DNA of 30,234 nt, taken from positions 1 to 30,234 of the forward strand of contig JAYMTA010000375.1 in NCBI GenBank assembly GCA_036897625.1, written 5' to 3'. How positions within the stretch are numbered: the first letter of the stretch is position 1; every line of letters begins with the position of its first letter. Shown here in pieces: positions 1 through 10,807 of this stretch. This DNA comes from Pelargonium cotyledonis (Eukaryota > Streptophyta > Magnoliopsida > Geraniales > Geraniaceae). The notes beneath the pieces are model-generated. The model did no database searches. It was not told where the DNA came from and saw only the letters and a program-made list of their open reading frames with translations. Position numbers and translations under genes: made by a program.

Positions 1-123
1 CTACTTACCTAAGTTCTAGGTACCTAAGTTAAAAAGGTGTTAACCACCTAGTAGCTATCCGCTATTTGCCCAAAAAACAATTCTGAGCTACAAGAGGTAG
101 CAAGGAGAAGAAAGAAAGCGTAC

Positions 124-3100
124 ATCATCTTTCCTGCTTTGCGGATCATGGACACTCATTCTTATAAATCCTGGATCCTTGCTGCAAAGGGGAATAAAAA
201 AATTAAAAACAAACTTAAAATCAATCTAACAGATCAGTGAAGTCGGTATTGTTATATAGGTAGAGCAACTAGCAAGTCACATTACCATTTGCAAATATAA
301 TATGAGTATTGTCGAGGGTGGTGATAAAATAAAGTCCCACATGGCTAAAATATGAAGAAAAAAAATAGAGATATATAAAGGTGCAAGTACAACCCCACTA
401 ATAAGATTGACCTTTTAGTAGTGGAAAGCCTAAGCCGTTGTATGAAGACAAAATATTAGAAACTTAACAACGATTAAAAAAAAAATCAAAACTGGCAGAT
501 ACTCGCATCAAACCACAGTAATCCACCATATGTTTAAGCCCAGGGAGATAAATATTACAATTTACATCTCAACCAATGAATAGAAATCTGGATTAGAAAA
601 ATCTTTTATGTTGAACAATAAATATAGCATACCTGCTACACCTATGAAACATAACAAGTCCAGCAGTTGCTAGGAAAACACCGAACCATGCAAGCAGAGC
701 ACAGCCAGCTGTTATCTTTGGAAGATTTGATGCTGCCATCATGGAGGAACAAAAAATCAAGGTAAGCATAATCTTTGGGGAGTGGGGGATTAGATTATTC
801 TCACTAAATTCAGAACATATTTACCTATGATGACTGAATGCACATAGGTCACCAGTAGTACAAATATTACACACCAAAGAATGGGCGCAAGGCCTAATTT
901 TGAAAATTTTCCAAGACGGCTATCCCCATCACAACGTTTTTCAAGCAACCTTCTGGCAGTGCCCTGTCGAATCAGACTCATTAATACATACAACATAGCC
1001 AAGGTTTGAAACTAACATCACCACCTAAAAAGTTAATACAAAAAGAATCAAGATACTTGCAAACTCAAATTTCGCAGTACTGTAATCAAAACATGGAGAG
1101 AAAAATGTTCATATTTACCAGCACAAGTGCATATGCAAGGGCAGTATGCCTAATAAAGGTATGACACATTTAGTCAAAGCAAGATTTATATTCTCAAGTG
1201 TAAGAAAACATTATCAGTGAAATTATACATGAGCAATGATAAAATGCAACCACCCTTTCCCTGCATCACCATCTCTTTGCTATTCAAGTAAATGAGAGGC
1301 TTTTAACACATTATGAGCGGGTAACTGAGCGTACAGGATTCACTGTAAAAATTTCCAATACACTTGCATAAAGCTCACAATGACTGTTCATAAGGATACT
1401 GTTCTACTTCACTACAATAAGGTACTGCAGAAATCTACAACAGGAATATTTCTGAAATTAAATTTGAAACATCAACAAGATACTCCGCTCATTTCCAGAT
1501 AAAATCACAATAATACTATTTGCCAAAGTCACGTAACCAATCTAAAGAGTAATATGGAACACCTACAAGAAAAAAAGCAACTTGTCTGTGATTCTTATCA
1601 GATGCAAGTTGAGCAGGTGTAAGGCCAGTAGTATCAGTGACCATCAAGTCCTCCTTCTTGCCAGCCTGCACTAACACTGTGCAAGCCTCTAAGTTACCCC
1701 TAATAGCAGCCCAATGGAGAGGGGTGCAACCTGAAGACATATCAAGGAAGTGCAACTAATAAATACAATTAAACAAGTTTACTTTAATCTTACATAATTA
1801 TCAACATGACCATTTATAGAAGTAAAATTCTAGAGCTTAGGACAAGAAGTGACCTTCTTTATCTTGACGTCCCCTATGTGCATCCAGGAATAAAAGAAGA
1901 CGTATGGAATCGGCAAAACCCTTATAAGCAGCCCTAAATTTCCAACCCATAAAGATAAATACATAAATAAAAAATCATTCTAGTCGCTTTCTAATAATCA
2001 AAACATACGATAAAACTTTTGAATATATAATCAACATAAACTTAAAAGAACTCTAATCAGGAAAAGGTAGAAAAATCCTTAAAATATATTAACGAGTGTT
2101 ATGATTTAGAGGATAAGTATAAAATGTAATAACCAACATAGAAAGTAAACAATTATACTAATGAATTAGGTAAACCATCCCATTATCAGTCTATGGTGGT
2201 GAAAATAATGAATCAATCTTCAATAGTAATATGCAAAAATGAAGTGAATAATGTTGAGTACCAGTGTAAAGGACTTCTTCCATCATTATCAAGAGCATCG
2301 GGATCAGCATTCCATTTTGAAACAATGTAATAGAGGAAAGCTGTTTGACCATATTGAGCTGCAACATGTGTTGTCTGAAAGCACAAGAAGTTTGATCATC
2401 TTAATCAATACACCACTCGAGAACAAATTATGCCGAAAAAATGTCTACAATTACAGTGTCATACTAGTTGAATAAGAACACTTCAGAAAGAACTAATATG
2501 TTAATTGGCACTATTCTCTACGAAGTAAAAATTTTATTGCACTTTGAGATCCTAGATGGCTAATCTATGACATGATACATTATCACTCCCAATAATTTAA
2601 AAGTCACAAAGGACATTCGAGACACTAGGGTTTTCAGGAGTTTAGGTGCAAGGCGCACTTAAAACAAGTGCTTAAAAATGTACAAATTTTAACATGGTCA
2701 TTACAACAACAACAACCAAATTATTTTTCAGACATTGTTGGGGTCAGTCACATAAATCTTTCCACCCCTTTTAATTTTTCCTAACTGAATTCTCTCACCT
2801 TTTCTCACAAGGTCACAAACATCCCTACACTCTACAAGTCCAAACCACAGCAACGGTACTTAAATGAGACTATCATATGAAGAGATGGGATAGCGTCAAT
2901 TGAAAATAACAAAAATAAAAAATAAAAAATTTGACATTATTGGAATAATAAAGAGTAATAATCATATCCATCACCAATTCTATCAACAGATTCGTGTCTA
3001 TCATCCTCATCAACAATGTATCCCTCTTTATCTTCTTCTTTTAATGTATCCTTTACTATATACAGAGTATAAATACAGTTGGACTAAAATGAGGAGTCTA

Positions 3101-4201
3101 CAACATAAAAGTCTCAATTTAGAATCGGAACTATTAAAGATGAAGAGTAGACTTCATCATAATTACCCTGATTCAGTAGACACAAAGATGAAGAGTCTTT
3201 AATTGAAGATGAACAGATGAAAAGCAAAAAACAAATAACAGGTACGCCTCAATTGTGCTTGCATGCCTTCTGAGCCTCAATCAAAGCACCTCACCTCAAC
3301 AATTTCAAGGCTCAACTATGCATTGTACGCCTCAAGAGTACATCACTATTCCATGATACACTGGACATTAAAAGTTGCAAGAAAATATAACTAACCTGAA
3401 AGCCGTTCATATCAGAAGCATTCACCCGACCACCCTCTTGGAGTAGAAGCTCACAAACCTGGATACTTCCCCGAACTGCACTCCAGTGCAATGCTGTCTG
3501 GCCAGTATGATCTGCTGCATTTACATCTCCTCCATGCTGTAAACAATGAAAATGAATACATATAACAAGTTGGTACTTTCCATCCACTCAACTTCAAAAC
3601 AAAAAAAAAAAATCAGCTAGCGAATTCCATTTTTCCCTTTTCCGGACAAGAGATAAGAGCCCCATGCTAAGCTTAATTTATATTCCTTCAATTTAATCCC
3701 CGCAGAACTCCCAAACCAAAACATCACTGATACTAAAATTCAAAAATCCATATCAACCAATTAGAGATCAAAGAACCAAAACACACAAAACATCATTGAA
3801 TAACAATTAACAAGCAGCACATCCTACACCTAAAAGCTTCAACATTCACCTATATTCCAGCTAAACGACCAGAAATTGAAAAATCACCTAAAAACAAAAT
3901 CCACAATACCACCACATAAATGGCAAACCTCAATGATATAATGAGCAACCGCAGTCCGATTGTTGATCGCAGCCCACTGCAGCGCATAGTAGCCTAGCCC
4001 GTCCGGCTCCGACACCGAACAGCCCTCACACTCCACCAATCTCTGTAGCTTCTCCAAATCCCCGTAAGCCGCCGCCGTGTAGACGTCGTCCCGCGAGCTC
4101 TCGTCCGGAATCTCCTCAATGGCCCCAGGCCCTGAGCCGGCAGCGGCCAAATCGTGATCCCGGGATTCAACTTCATCGACGACCTCGATCTCCGAAGACA
4201 T
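124..4201 (-). CDS. TIP1: Ankyrin-repeat protein S-acyltransferase (TIP1/PAT24 type), 5' part only
   Basis: Palmitoyltransferase of the ANK-DHHC family; it transfers fatty acyl groups to protein cysteines at Golgi/endomembranes, and Arabidopsis TIP1 controls root-hair and cell growth. I assembled eight exons with GT-AG introns: 4201-3929, 3536-3396, 2374-2262, 1933-1854, 1730-1567, 963-825, 732-633 and 181-124, giving 356 codons in frame. The start is the ATG at 4201 ([11 protein letters not shown]); the upstream TTG is not a plant start. About six ankyrin repeats fill residues ~35-255 (for example [36 protein letters not shown]). Two membrane helices follow at ~279-303 and ~310-333, then CSSKDPGF. 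The family length is ~620 aa, so the DHHC cysteine-rich domain and the last two helices lie beyond the left edge; bases 1-123 are intron. The next gene on this strand is a PHOX-type gene, as in Arabidopsis. No damage is seen. Orthology to TIP1 rests on remembered family sequence. Confidence 0.95.
2640..3340. repeat. Dispersed repeat-like sequence inside intron 2 of the S-acyltransferase gene
   Basis: Intron 2 (2375-3395, ~1.0 kb) is the longest intron seen in this gene. It carries sequence of a kind common in dispersed plant repeats: a GGTGCAAGGCGCACTTAAAA stretch near 2644, a CAACAACAACAACC run followed by GGGGTCAGTCACATAAATC near 2705-2757 (resembling the conserved tail of Au-like plant SINEs), and a CTCAA/GCCTCA-rich stretch at 3245-3335. 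The short ORF inside has no recognisable protein. Exact element boundaries and target-site duplication were not found. Confidence 0.35.
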
Positions 4202-4500
4202 CGTTCCCAATCAAGAAACGAAACAAAAACTGAATCGAGGAAGGTTATTACATCGGAGGATACAGTTGAAATTGGTGGAATTTGATAGATACAAATCGGT
4301 CGCGTTGACTTAGGTAATTGGCTTAAAGGAATGAAAATGGTGATTGATTCTAGGATTTTGGACCGTCGCCGGCCGGTTTGACTGGACCGCCGGCTGTTCA
4401 GAGAGCGAAGCAGAGCCCAAAGCAAAGCACTTGCCTTGGGATTTCCCTTCTCTGTTACTGGACTTTCTTCTCTGTCTGACAAACAAACAAAAAAATTAAA
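4202..4500 (-). promoter_or_regulatory. 5'UTR and proximal promoter region of the S-acyltransferase gene
   Basis: Sequence directly upstream of the ATG at 4201 on the minus strand. It is moderately GC-rich and ends in CTCTCTGTCTGAC/AAACAAACAAA-type leader sequence near 4470-4495, beyond which the DNA turns strongly AT-rich. An overlapping frame that is open here is a shadow of exon 1. No clear TATA box can be fixed. Confidence 0.4.
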
Positions 4501-5050
4501 TTGAGATTTTGATTTTTTCGGATATACTTGTGATTGTATAAATTTATGTGGTCTTTATCCCATTATTCCAATCATTTTACAGATGTAACATAATTTTTGT
4601 TATTGGATTTACCAATTATTATTTTATGTAATAATTTACTGTCCAATAGAACTATTTTAAGTTTGATCTCTCTTAAGTTAAAATGCGACAGCTTTGAGTT
4701 TGAGATTCGTAAAATGCAATTTCGCTAAAATATAGTAGAAAATGTTTTGTAGCTTTTGTAGTCCTTTTTGTCCTGAATGTGGGTTAGTTTTTGAGCATGT
4801 GTTTATTGCATGACCCATTATGAATACCTCATATAATTGTGCTCCAATTTAAAATTGGATGTGTCTCTCTCTAGTCGATATTGAGACTCTCTGCTTTCAG
4901 ACAAAATTAACGGAGAACAGTTTAGATGTGATGTAGTTTAAAGGTAATTGACTCGTAATTTAAGAGTGTTCGAATCTTCCTCTAGCCGAGATTGAAACTC
5001 TTTGCTCTCGAACAAACAGAATACAAAAACGACACTGTGAACAAATTACA
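4501..5050. other. AT-rich intergenic spacer with a degenerate direct repeat and tRNA-like remnant
   Basis: No gene is seen. Two ~37-bp near-copies, at about 4870-4906 and 4981-5017, share a CTCTAG(T/C)CGA(T/G)ATTGA(G/A)ACTCT core. Between them, ATTGACTCGTAATTTAAGAG followed by TGTTCGAATCTTCC looks like the anticodon-arm to B-box part of a tRNA-derived sequence. This is probably an old SINE or other transposon scrap; boundaries are uncertain. Confidence 0.35.
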
Positions 5051-5059
5051 TAATCTTCT

Positions 5060-6513
5060 AGTTAAATAACAAGTCAGAAACTCATAATACCAAATGCAAG
5101 TTGATTTATATGTAAATATTTCACTCGTTGCACAACTCCAAACAAATGTTAAAACCCAGCAAAGTTACAAATCAGGACCGACTCTAAACTAAAAATACAA
5201 AGCATGTCCCAGGCCAGGGTATGAGGCAAACCAAATACAGTAATTCAGAACTAAAGCTGTTGAAAAAGAATCAAAATACAAAACAGGGACTCAATATGTG
5301 TGTGAATGTAAAAAGAACCCAAAAACAGAAAAACTAAGAAAAATGAATATTTGTGATGCTTTTGTGTATCTTCCCAACAGCCAAAGGGGAATGACAGTTT
5401 TTTCTTTCTTTCTATAAACTATAACAGGATATGATCCTCAAACTGTTGACTTTCTCTACTTGCTTCCTAGAAGTACAAGGCTGAAGTTCCTCCTACCTTC
5501 AAAATGGGTAGCAACCAGCAAAAACACCTGCAGATTGGGAACCAAAGTCATGCTCAAGCAATAGAGGATAACATAAAACCAAACAGGAGATATTGATCAA
5601 GTCATTGCGGAAATTGAATAGAAACTAACAAGGTTAGGGTATGCAAATTCGAGGAATGATGCGGAAAATCAAACATACGTTGCAACAAGTGTAGTTGGGT
5701 TATGCCCGACTCCGTCAGTTGAAACTAATATGCATATGCTTAATTCTTAAATGGCTTGGATTATGCCCATGCACTGTCCATGGTTCTTCTGCAGCAAGAA
5801 CCCTACTAATCTGAGTGTGGAAGCAGATTCACTCCCAGAGGTTCATTATGGTTTTGTGATAGTAATTTAAACATACAATGGCATGGCACAGCATGCATTC
5901 AAGTACTTCGTAATGTAAACTTGATGTTAACCATGGCTTATAAATGTGTGATCTCAGAACTGTTTTAAGGCTTTAGAAACTTGTGGAAAGTTTATCTACC
6001 ATACCTAAACATCAGTTTTACAAAATTACATAGTATATGTTGACATTGTGATCTGACTTCTGAGCAATTATGAGAGCTACTTTTACTAAGAGTACAATGA
6101 AATCCTAGTTTAGCTGCTTTTTATCTGAAAATTTAGGCATACCCAAATGTCATTGTAAAGTTCACTAACAGCCATATGAAAATAGAAATGGGTGGCAATT
6201 TTAGAAGCATTCTGAACCTTGTAACAATCTTAACATTGTTTGTGCAGAGTATTGCACACACTCTGATGCCAAGATGCCAGAGTAAGTATTGGTTCTCATT
6301 TTACATAATGGTACATATAACAACAAACTAGAACCACTGTACATTTTTAAATCACAAAGCATGCAGAAGTTAAAATTATTCAAATTCGCAAGTCGAGCTA
6401 AAAACAAACTTACCAGTCTGAGAATGGGAGGATATATCATTCTGAGTGATGGATCAATTAAGTTGTGAACCAGGTCGCCAAATTTATGTGAACACCAACA
6501 AGTAACTTGCAAT
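5060..6513 (-). other. Probable 3'UTR, with likely 3'UTR intron, of the PHOX-type gene
   Basis: The stop codon of the PHOX-type gene is at 6514. About 100 nt downstream on the minus strand lies a good donor (ACTG|GTAAGTTTG, last exon base 6414), and a good acceptor (AATCTGCAG|GTG) ends at 5529. This suggests an ~885-bp intron in the 3'UTR followed by UTR sequence running towards ~5060. No other coding region is visible in this 1.4 kb. Inferred from splice signals only. Confidence 0.4.
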
Positions 6514-8820
6514 TCAAGCATTATCGAATGCAGTAAATAGTTTTGAAACTCGCCGTCTAAGTAATGGTTCCAGCCGGAATGATGGAACCCCACTACTCCA
6601 CCTCTTTGCTTCATACATATCATTCCATGCTTGTACAATCTCATCAATTTTGAATGATAGACCTGAAATTACATTAAATAATAAAATATTAGATGCTTCA
6701 AATTGTTACTTTCTATTGCAGAATTCGAATATGTTACCTTGCACAGCATTATTGTTTGAACAGTGGTTCTTTATCATAACAGCTGTATCTGTCGGAGAAG
6801 CTCCTGCAAGCTCGAACTTCTCAATTGCAACTTCCAAACATTCATGCCAAACAGGCAAGCCTAATTTAAATTCCACAATGGACCGTTCATAAAGCATGGT
6901 ACCCCATAAAAGGTTTATCTGAGATCGCATATTCGCTGCCTGCTCTGCAGCTTCATTTGCCGATACGTCTACGAAAAACTTTTCCAACCCCATTTTGTGC
7001 AACTGGGCTTTAACTTTACTTGGTTTGGAGTCTTCGCTCTGGCGCTGCTCCTCCGATTCCTCCCACATCTGCATACCCTTATCCATATTCTCCTCAGCAC
7101 TGTTATAAAGTTCTAAAATGTCCGTTGAAGGCCACACATCCAAATCAGAATTGCTGCCAATTGCATAATACCAAGAGAGTTTTGCCTGCTCAAACTGCTG
7201 CTGCCCTAGAGCTAGAAAGCCTTCATAAAAATCTGGTTTTATCTTCAGTGCTTCTTCATATCTGACACCAGCCTCTGAATATTCTTTTACGGCCCAATCG
7301 TATGTATTAGTGATCTGGTCAAGTACAGATTCTTTCGAAGACTCTTCAGTGAAATACACCCTCTTTCTTGCCCTGGACATGTGAACATTTCCCCAGTTGA
7401 ACAATGCTAAGGCTGCCATCTCCTGAAACCTTTCTGCTGCTCTGTCAAAAAGGTCTTGAGCTTCTTCACTTGTGATTACCTCCTCCATGGCCTCAGAATA
7501 GAGCTTCATTCCCATTTCATGAAGATCCAGATATGCATCAGAATCAAGTCCAATGTAATTCTTGAACAGTTGAGCGAACTCGATAATCCAGTCATCGATG
7601 CAAGCAGACTCAGTATCTGTGGCATTGATTTTTGTAATGTCCCCATTCTCGACTATCGTATCTTCACTATCTTGTTTTCGAGCCTGAAGTCTACCACAGA
7701 ATGGATCCTTTTCTGGATTAACTTCTACTATGTAGAGCCTGACAGCATTACCCTCTGATTCTGGCGATGCTTCAGCCCATCTCAGTTCTTCATCAGAGGT
7801 TATAGTCACCAAGTCACCTTCTTGATCCCTATATTTCACAAGAACTGCCTTTGAGGTTGGAAACCTATCGTGGATAATCTCCCTCAGTTGGAAAAGGCTA
7901 CAATTAAGTGGCAACCGAGCCCATCTAATATCCTCCTCAAACACCAACTTTACAGTCTTCATAGATTCTTCTTTAAGACTACTAATTTTCTCCTTCACAA
8001 CTGCCTTATCCTCAGCCTTCTTCTCTGCCTTTGTCTCTTTAGATTTGTCCCCAGCCTTCTTCTCTTTACTTCTGCCCCCAGCCTTCTTCTCTTTACTTCT
8101 ATTCCCAGCCTTTTTTACTTTTGTTACATCTTCAATTTCCTTCTCTTCAATTTGCTCTGCAACATTTGGCTCCTCAATTTTGTCCTCAGGATTCTCAGCC
8201 TCATTTTTCTTGCTTTTCTTCTTTCGCGCCTTCTCTTTCAGCACAGGTGACGTAGGGGGAACATAATCCGGAGGCAGCTCGATCACAGAATTATTCACCT
8301 TCAACCCTCTCTTCTCAATTGCCTCGGTCACCCTTTCCCCGATCTCTAACGCCATGAGATTGTTGGGCTCCATGCTGATAACCATACTGATATCTCTCAA
8401 GGCCAAATCCAGCCTATTCAAACCTTCATAACACCTTGCCCTTTTCAATAGAGCTTTAGTGTATCTGGGTGTGACTTCAAGAGCTAAATTGCACTCGTGG
8501 ATTGCATTGGGGTATTCGCTGAGACCCAGTTGCATATGTGATGCAGCCATATTAGTCCGGAGATTGGACACGTCGATATGATCCCGAGGAAGCAATTTGA
8601 GGGCTTTCTCGTATTTCAGCAAAGCCCCTTCATAGTCCCTCCTCTGGAAGAACCTATTCCCTTCCTCCCTCAACTCCTGAGCCAAAGAAATGAAAATTGC
8701 AGTGTCATTATCATAGGCTTTCGGGCTAACAACACTATCCCCAACTTTCGTTTGATTTCCATTGGCATAATTCAACTTCCCTCCTGCCTCTTTCTTCTTC
8801 TTCCCACTGTTCTTCCCCAT
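6514..8820 (-). CDS. PHOX-type TPR and PB1 domain protein (PHOX3-like)
   Basis: Member of the plant PHOX/CLMP1 family of TPR-PB1 co-chaperone-like proteins; relatives act in chloroplast distribution, membrane-protein biogenesis and Hsp70/Hsp90-linked steps. Two coding exons, 8820-6738 and 6662-6514, join in frame (GTGCAAG|GTAAC donor, TTTCAG|GTC acceptor) to 743 aa. Visible parts: basic N-terminus [10 protein letters not shown]; three TPR motifs ~43-160; a lysine/glutamate-rich linker with three KKAGxxSKEK-like repeats at ~236-264; a PB1 domain ~288-368 with the basic lysine (KLVFEED) and the acidic OPCA stretch ([17 protein letters not shown]); a C-terminal TPR-like helical region ~430-685; and the family-typical end [19 protein letters not shown]. 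The second exon is essential, because reading through the intron loses this end. Its neighbour is the TIP1-type gene, as At5g20360 is next to At5g20350. No damage is seen. The exact paralogue (PHOX3 rather than PHOX1/2/4) rests mainly on this synteny. Confidence 0.95.
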
Positions 8821-9400
8821 CTCAAACCCAACTACCCAAAATCACAAAAAAATCAACAAAACAAGAGAGTGATTGTAACTTCTAAACTTCAAACTCAGGC
8901 ACAGTACCCTCAACAGTGGAAACCAAACCAATCCAATCCCAACCAGCAATTCCACACAGACACACAAAAAAAGGATAAATTAAGAGAGCTTCAAAGCACA
9001 AAATTCCAAATGAGCAACTTTTGCCCAGAATCCAACATAAAAATCAAATCTTTACACAATTGGGCTTCAATGAAACAGAACCCCTATCAACCCAGAAGCC
9101 AAATTACAAACAGAAGTACCCAATTGAGTGTCAAATTGCTATAAAAGAGTTCTTCAAAGCTACAAGCTCAGCAAGAATTGTAGGCACCAGAAAAAAATAC
9201 AAAAAATTACAAACGCAACCAGGAATTTCCTTGTTCCCTGTAAATTAGGATTTGGTTATAGATTATATGGATGAATTAACAAATCCCAATTCACAGAGAA
9301 TCAAACAAGCCCCTGATTCACCTCAGGATTGGCTTGCTTGTTGTGAAAAGCTGCTCCTTTTTTATCTTCCGAAGAAGTAAAAAATGGAAATTTGGTGAGG
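8821..9400 (-). promoter_or_regulatory. 5' leader with a 5'UTR intron, PHOX-type gene
   Basis: On the minus strand a first, non-coding exon ends at 9322 with CCTGAG|GTGAATC. The intron runs 9321-8832 and closes with TTTTGGGTAG|TTGGG, leaving 11 bases before the ATG at 8820. The exon-1 side (9323-9500) carries GA/CT-rich leader sequence (AGAGAGAGAAAG). Plus-strand ORFs here contain no recognisable domain. Both splice sites fit consensus, but no transcript evidence is available. Confidence 0.6.
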
Positions 9401-9549
9401 GAGAAAACTTGTCTGGGAAATGGAAATGGAATAATTGCGCGAAGAAGCTTTCGAGCTTTCCGGGAAAATTCTAGCGATAGAAAAGAGAGAGAAAGATTTG
9501 CAGCGAATGGAATAGATTGATATTAATTTTTTGCAATGTGTCATGTGAT

Positions 9550-9989
9550 ATGTGAGATTTTAGCATCTTTAACGTAAACGCCACAAAAGCTGTGAGTCCT
9601 GAGAGAAACCCAATGTTCTCTGTCTCTCTGTCTCTTTTTTTTTTTATTATTTTTTTTAATAATTTAAATTTTTAAACGTTAAAATTCTTATCGTATTTTG
9701 ATTTTTTCATGGGAGTAACATATTTTAATTTTAGAGAATAAAGAAAAATATTGTGGGACCCGCATTACCGTGGATTCCAAGTTTATTAGGACGTTTTTGA
9801 AGTGTGGGCATGTGCTAAAAAGTCATGTTCTGTTCTTTTTTGATTGGCTAAACCTCACCGATGCCACGCTCACCGTCCAATTATATCTTGCCAGCTCAGA
9901 AAAACAATGCCGGCGAATTAGCAAAACAATAAAACAAATATTACTAATAAAATTGGCATTGCGTTTTCAATTTGATTACAATTTACACA
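9550..9989. other. AT-rich intergenic spacer
   Basis: Contains a CT-microsatellite (CTCTGTCTCTCTGTCTCT) with an adjoining T-run at about 9617-9658 and otherwise AT-rich sequence. A short plus-strand ORF at 9770-10024 shows no known domain and runs into the retroposon tail. No gene is called. Confidence 0.5.
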
Positions 9990-10005
9990 CAATATCAATA
10001 TATTG

Positions 10006-10789
10006 TTTTTTTTTTTTACGGTAACGCTTTCATTAATCAAATGTTGAATACATCAAGGTAATTTAACATATTCAACGAACCAGACTTGGACGTACAAACC
10101 AAAGCAAACCCTAGTTGTACATCGCTGATTCCCAAATCTAAAGAGACACCACTAGTCTCAAGAACTGCCAAAGACACCAAACCGATCAACACATAACCAA
10201 ACACCAAAAACCAAACCCAAATTAGCAAATCCAACCCGGACAATCTGAGTCCTAACATGAGACTCAGAACCAACTCTCCTTACCCCTACAATGAATCTAA
10301 CCAATAAAGCAACAACTAAGCCAAACCAAACAAATAAAACTAGAACTAAACTATAACGAACTAATAAAGTAAAGAACAAACAACTCAAACCAAAACCTAA
10401 TCGATGTAAACCACAAAAAATCCGTGGATATGCACATCCTCCGCCATGATCGCACTTCGCTTTACCGAAAATAAACCTCAAACCTACCGTCGTCACCTTC
10501 TCTCCGCTACAATCGGAAAAAAATTGCTCTGAAACTAAACTGATTTCCGCCACCTACCAACGCACAGAACTGAACATGTCCCTCAGTGCAGCCTCGCCGT
10601 CCGACTGCCTTCCCGGTTCACGTCCAACAGCTGCCGCCTTTCCGATCCAGATTTGCCGCCGACACCCTCAAGAACTGAAGACTAAAACCTAAATACTGAA
10701 AACCCTAAAATGCTACTCTTGTGAGAGAGAGCATAAACCCTAAAATGCTACTCTTTTGAGAGAGAGCATACAAACCACTGAATACGAGT
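10006..10789 (-). mobile_element. LINE-derived, truncated or deleted non-LTR retroposon with perfect TSD
   Basis: An insertion of about 0.78 kb on the minus strand. It is flanked by an exact 18-bp duplication, CAATATCAATATATTGTT, at 9990-10007 and 10790-10807. It ends in a poly(A) tail (T12 on the plus strand, 10006-10017), directly after a 3' end TTAATGAAAGCGTTACCG typical of plant LINEs. Its 5' end holds two 35-bp tandem units (10701-10770). The interior is GC-richer than its surroundings and has open frames on the minus strand (131 aa at 10553-10158, 78 aa at 10273-10037), but no reverse transcriptase, so it could not move itself. Target-primed reverse transcription explains the poly(A) plus TSD. 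The intact TSD implies a fairly young insertion. Whether it is an internally deleted LINE or a separate non-autonomous family cannot be decided here. Confidence 0.8.
10701..10770. repeat. 35-bp tandem duplication at the 5' end of the retroposon
   Basis: Two consecutive 35-bp units (10701-10735 and 10736-10770) differ at a single base. Each contains AAACCCTAAAA, a plant telo-box motif, and a GAGAGAGAG run. Tandem 5'UTR units of this kind are known from LINE promoters; here that role is inference. Confidence 0.9.
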
Positions 10790-10807
10790 CAATATCAATA
10801 TATTGTT

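Noticed and set aside
4202-4210. Earlier start for the S-acyltransferase giving MGT before MSSEIEV
   Set aside because: The extra start is a TTG codon; plant nuclear genes use ATG, and the family begins MSSEIEV.
3994-4482. 162-codon minus-strand ORF overlapping exon 1 of the S-acyltransferase
   Set aside because: Wrong frame relative to the conserved ankyrin protein; Arg/Ser-rich shadow.
8578-9144. 188-codon plus-strand ORF opposite the PHOX-type gene start
   Set aside because: It overlaps the real gene and its 5'UTR intron in antisense; no domain, and composition mirrors the opposite strand.
10037-10553. Overlapping minus-strand ORFs as protein-coding genes
   Set aside because: Both lie inside the retroposon bounded by the TSD and show no recognised host or transposon domain.
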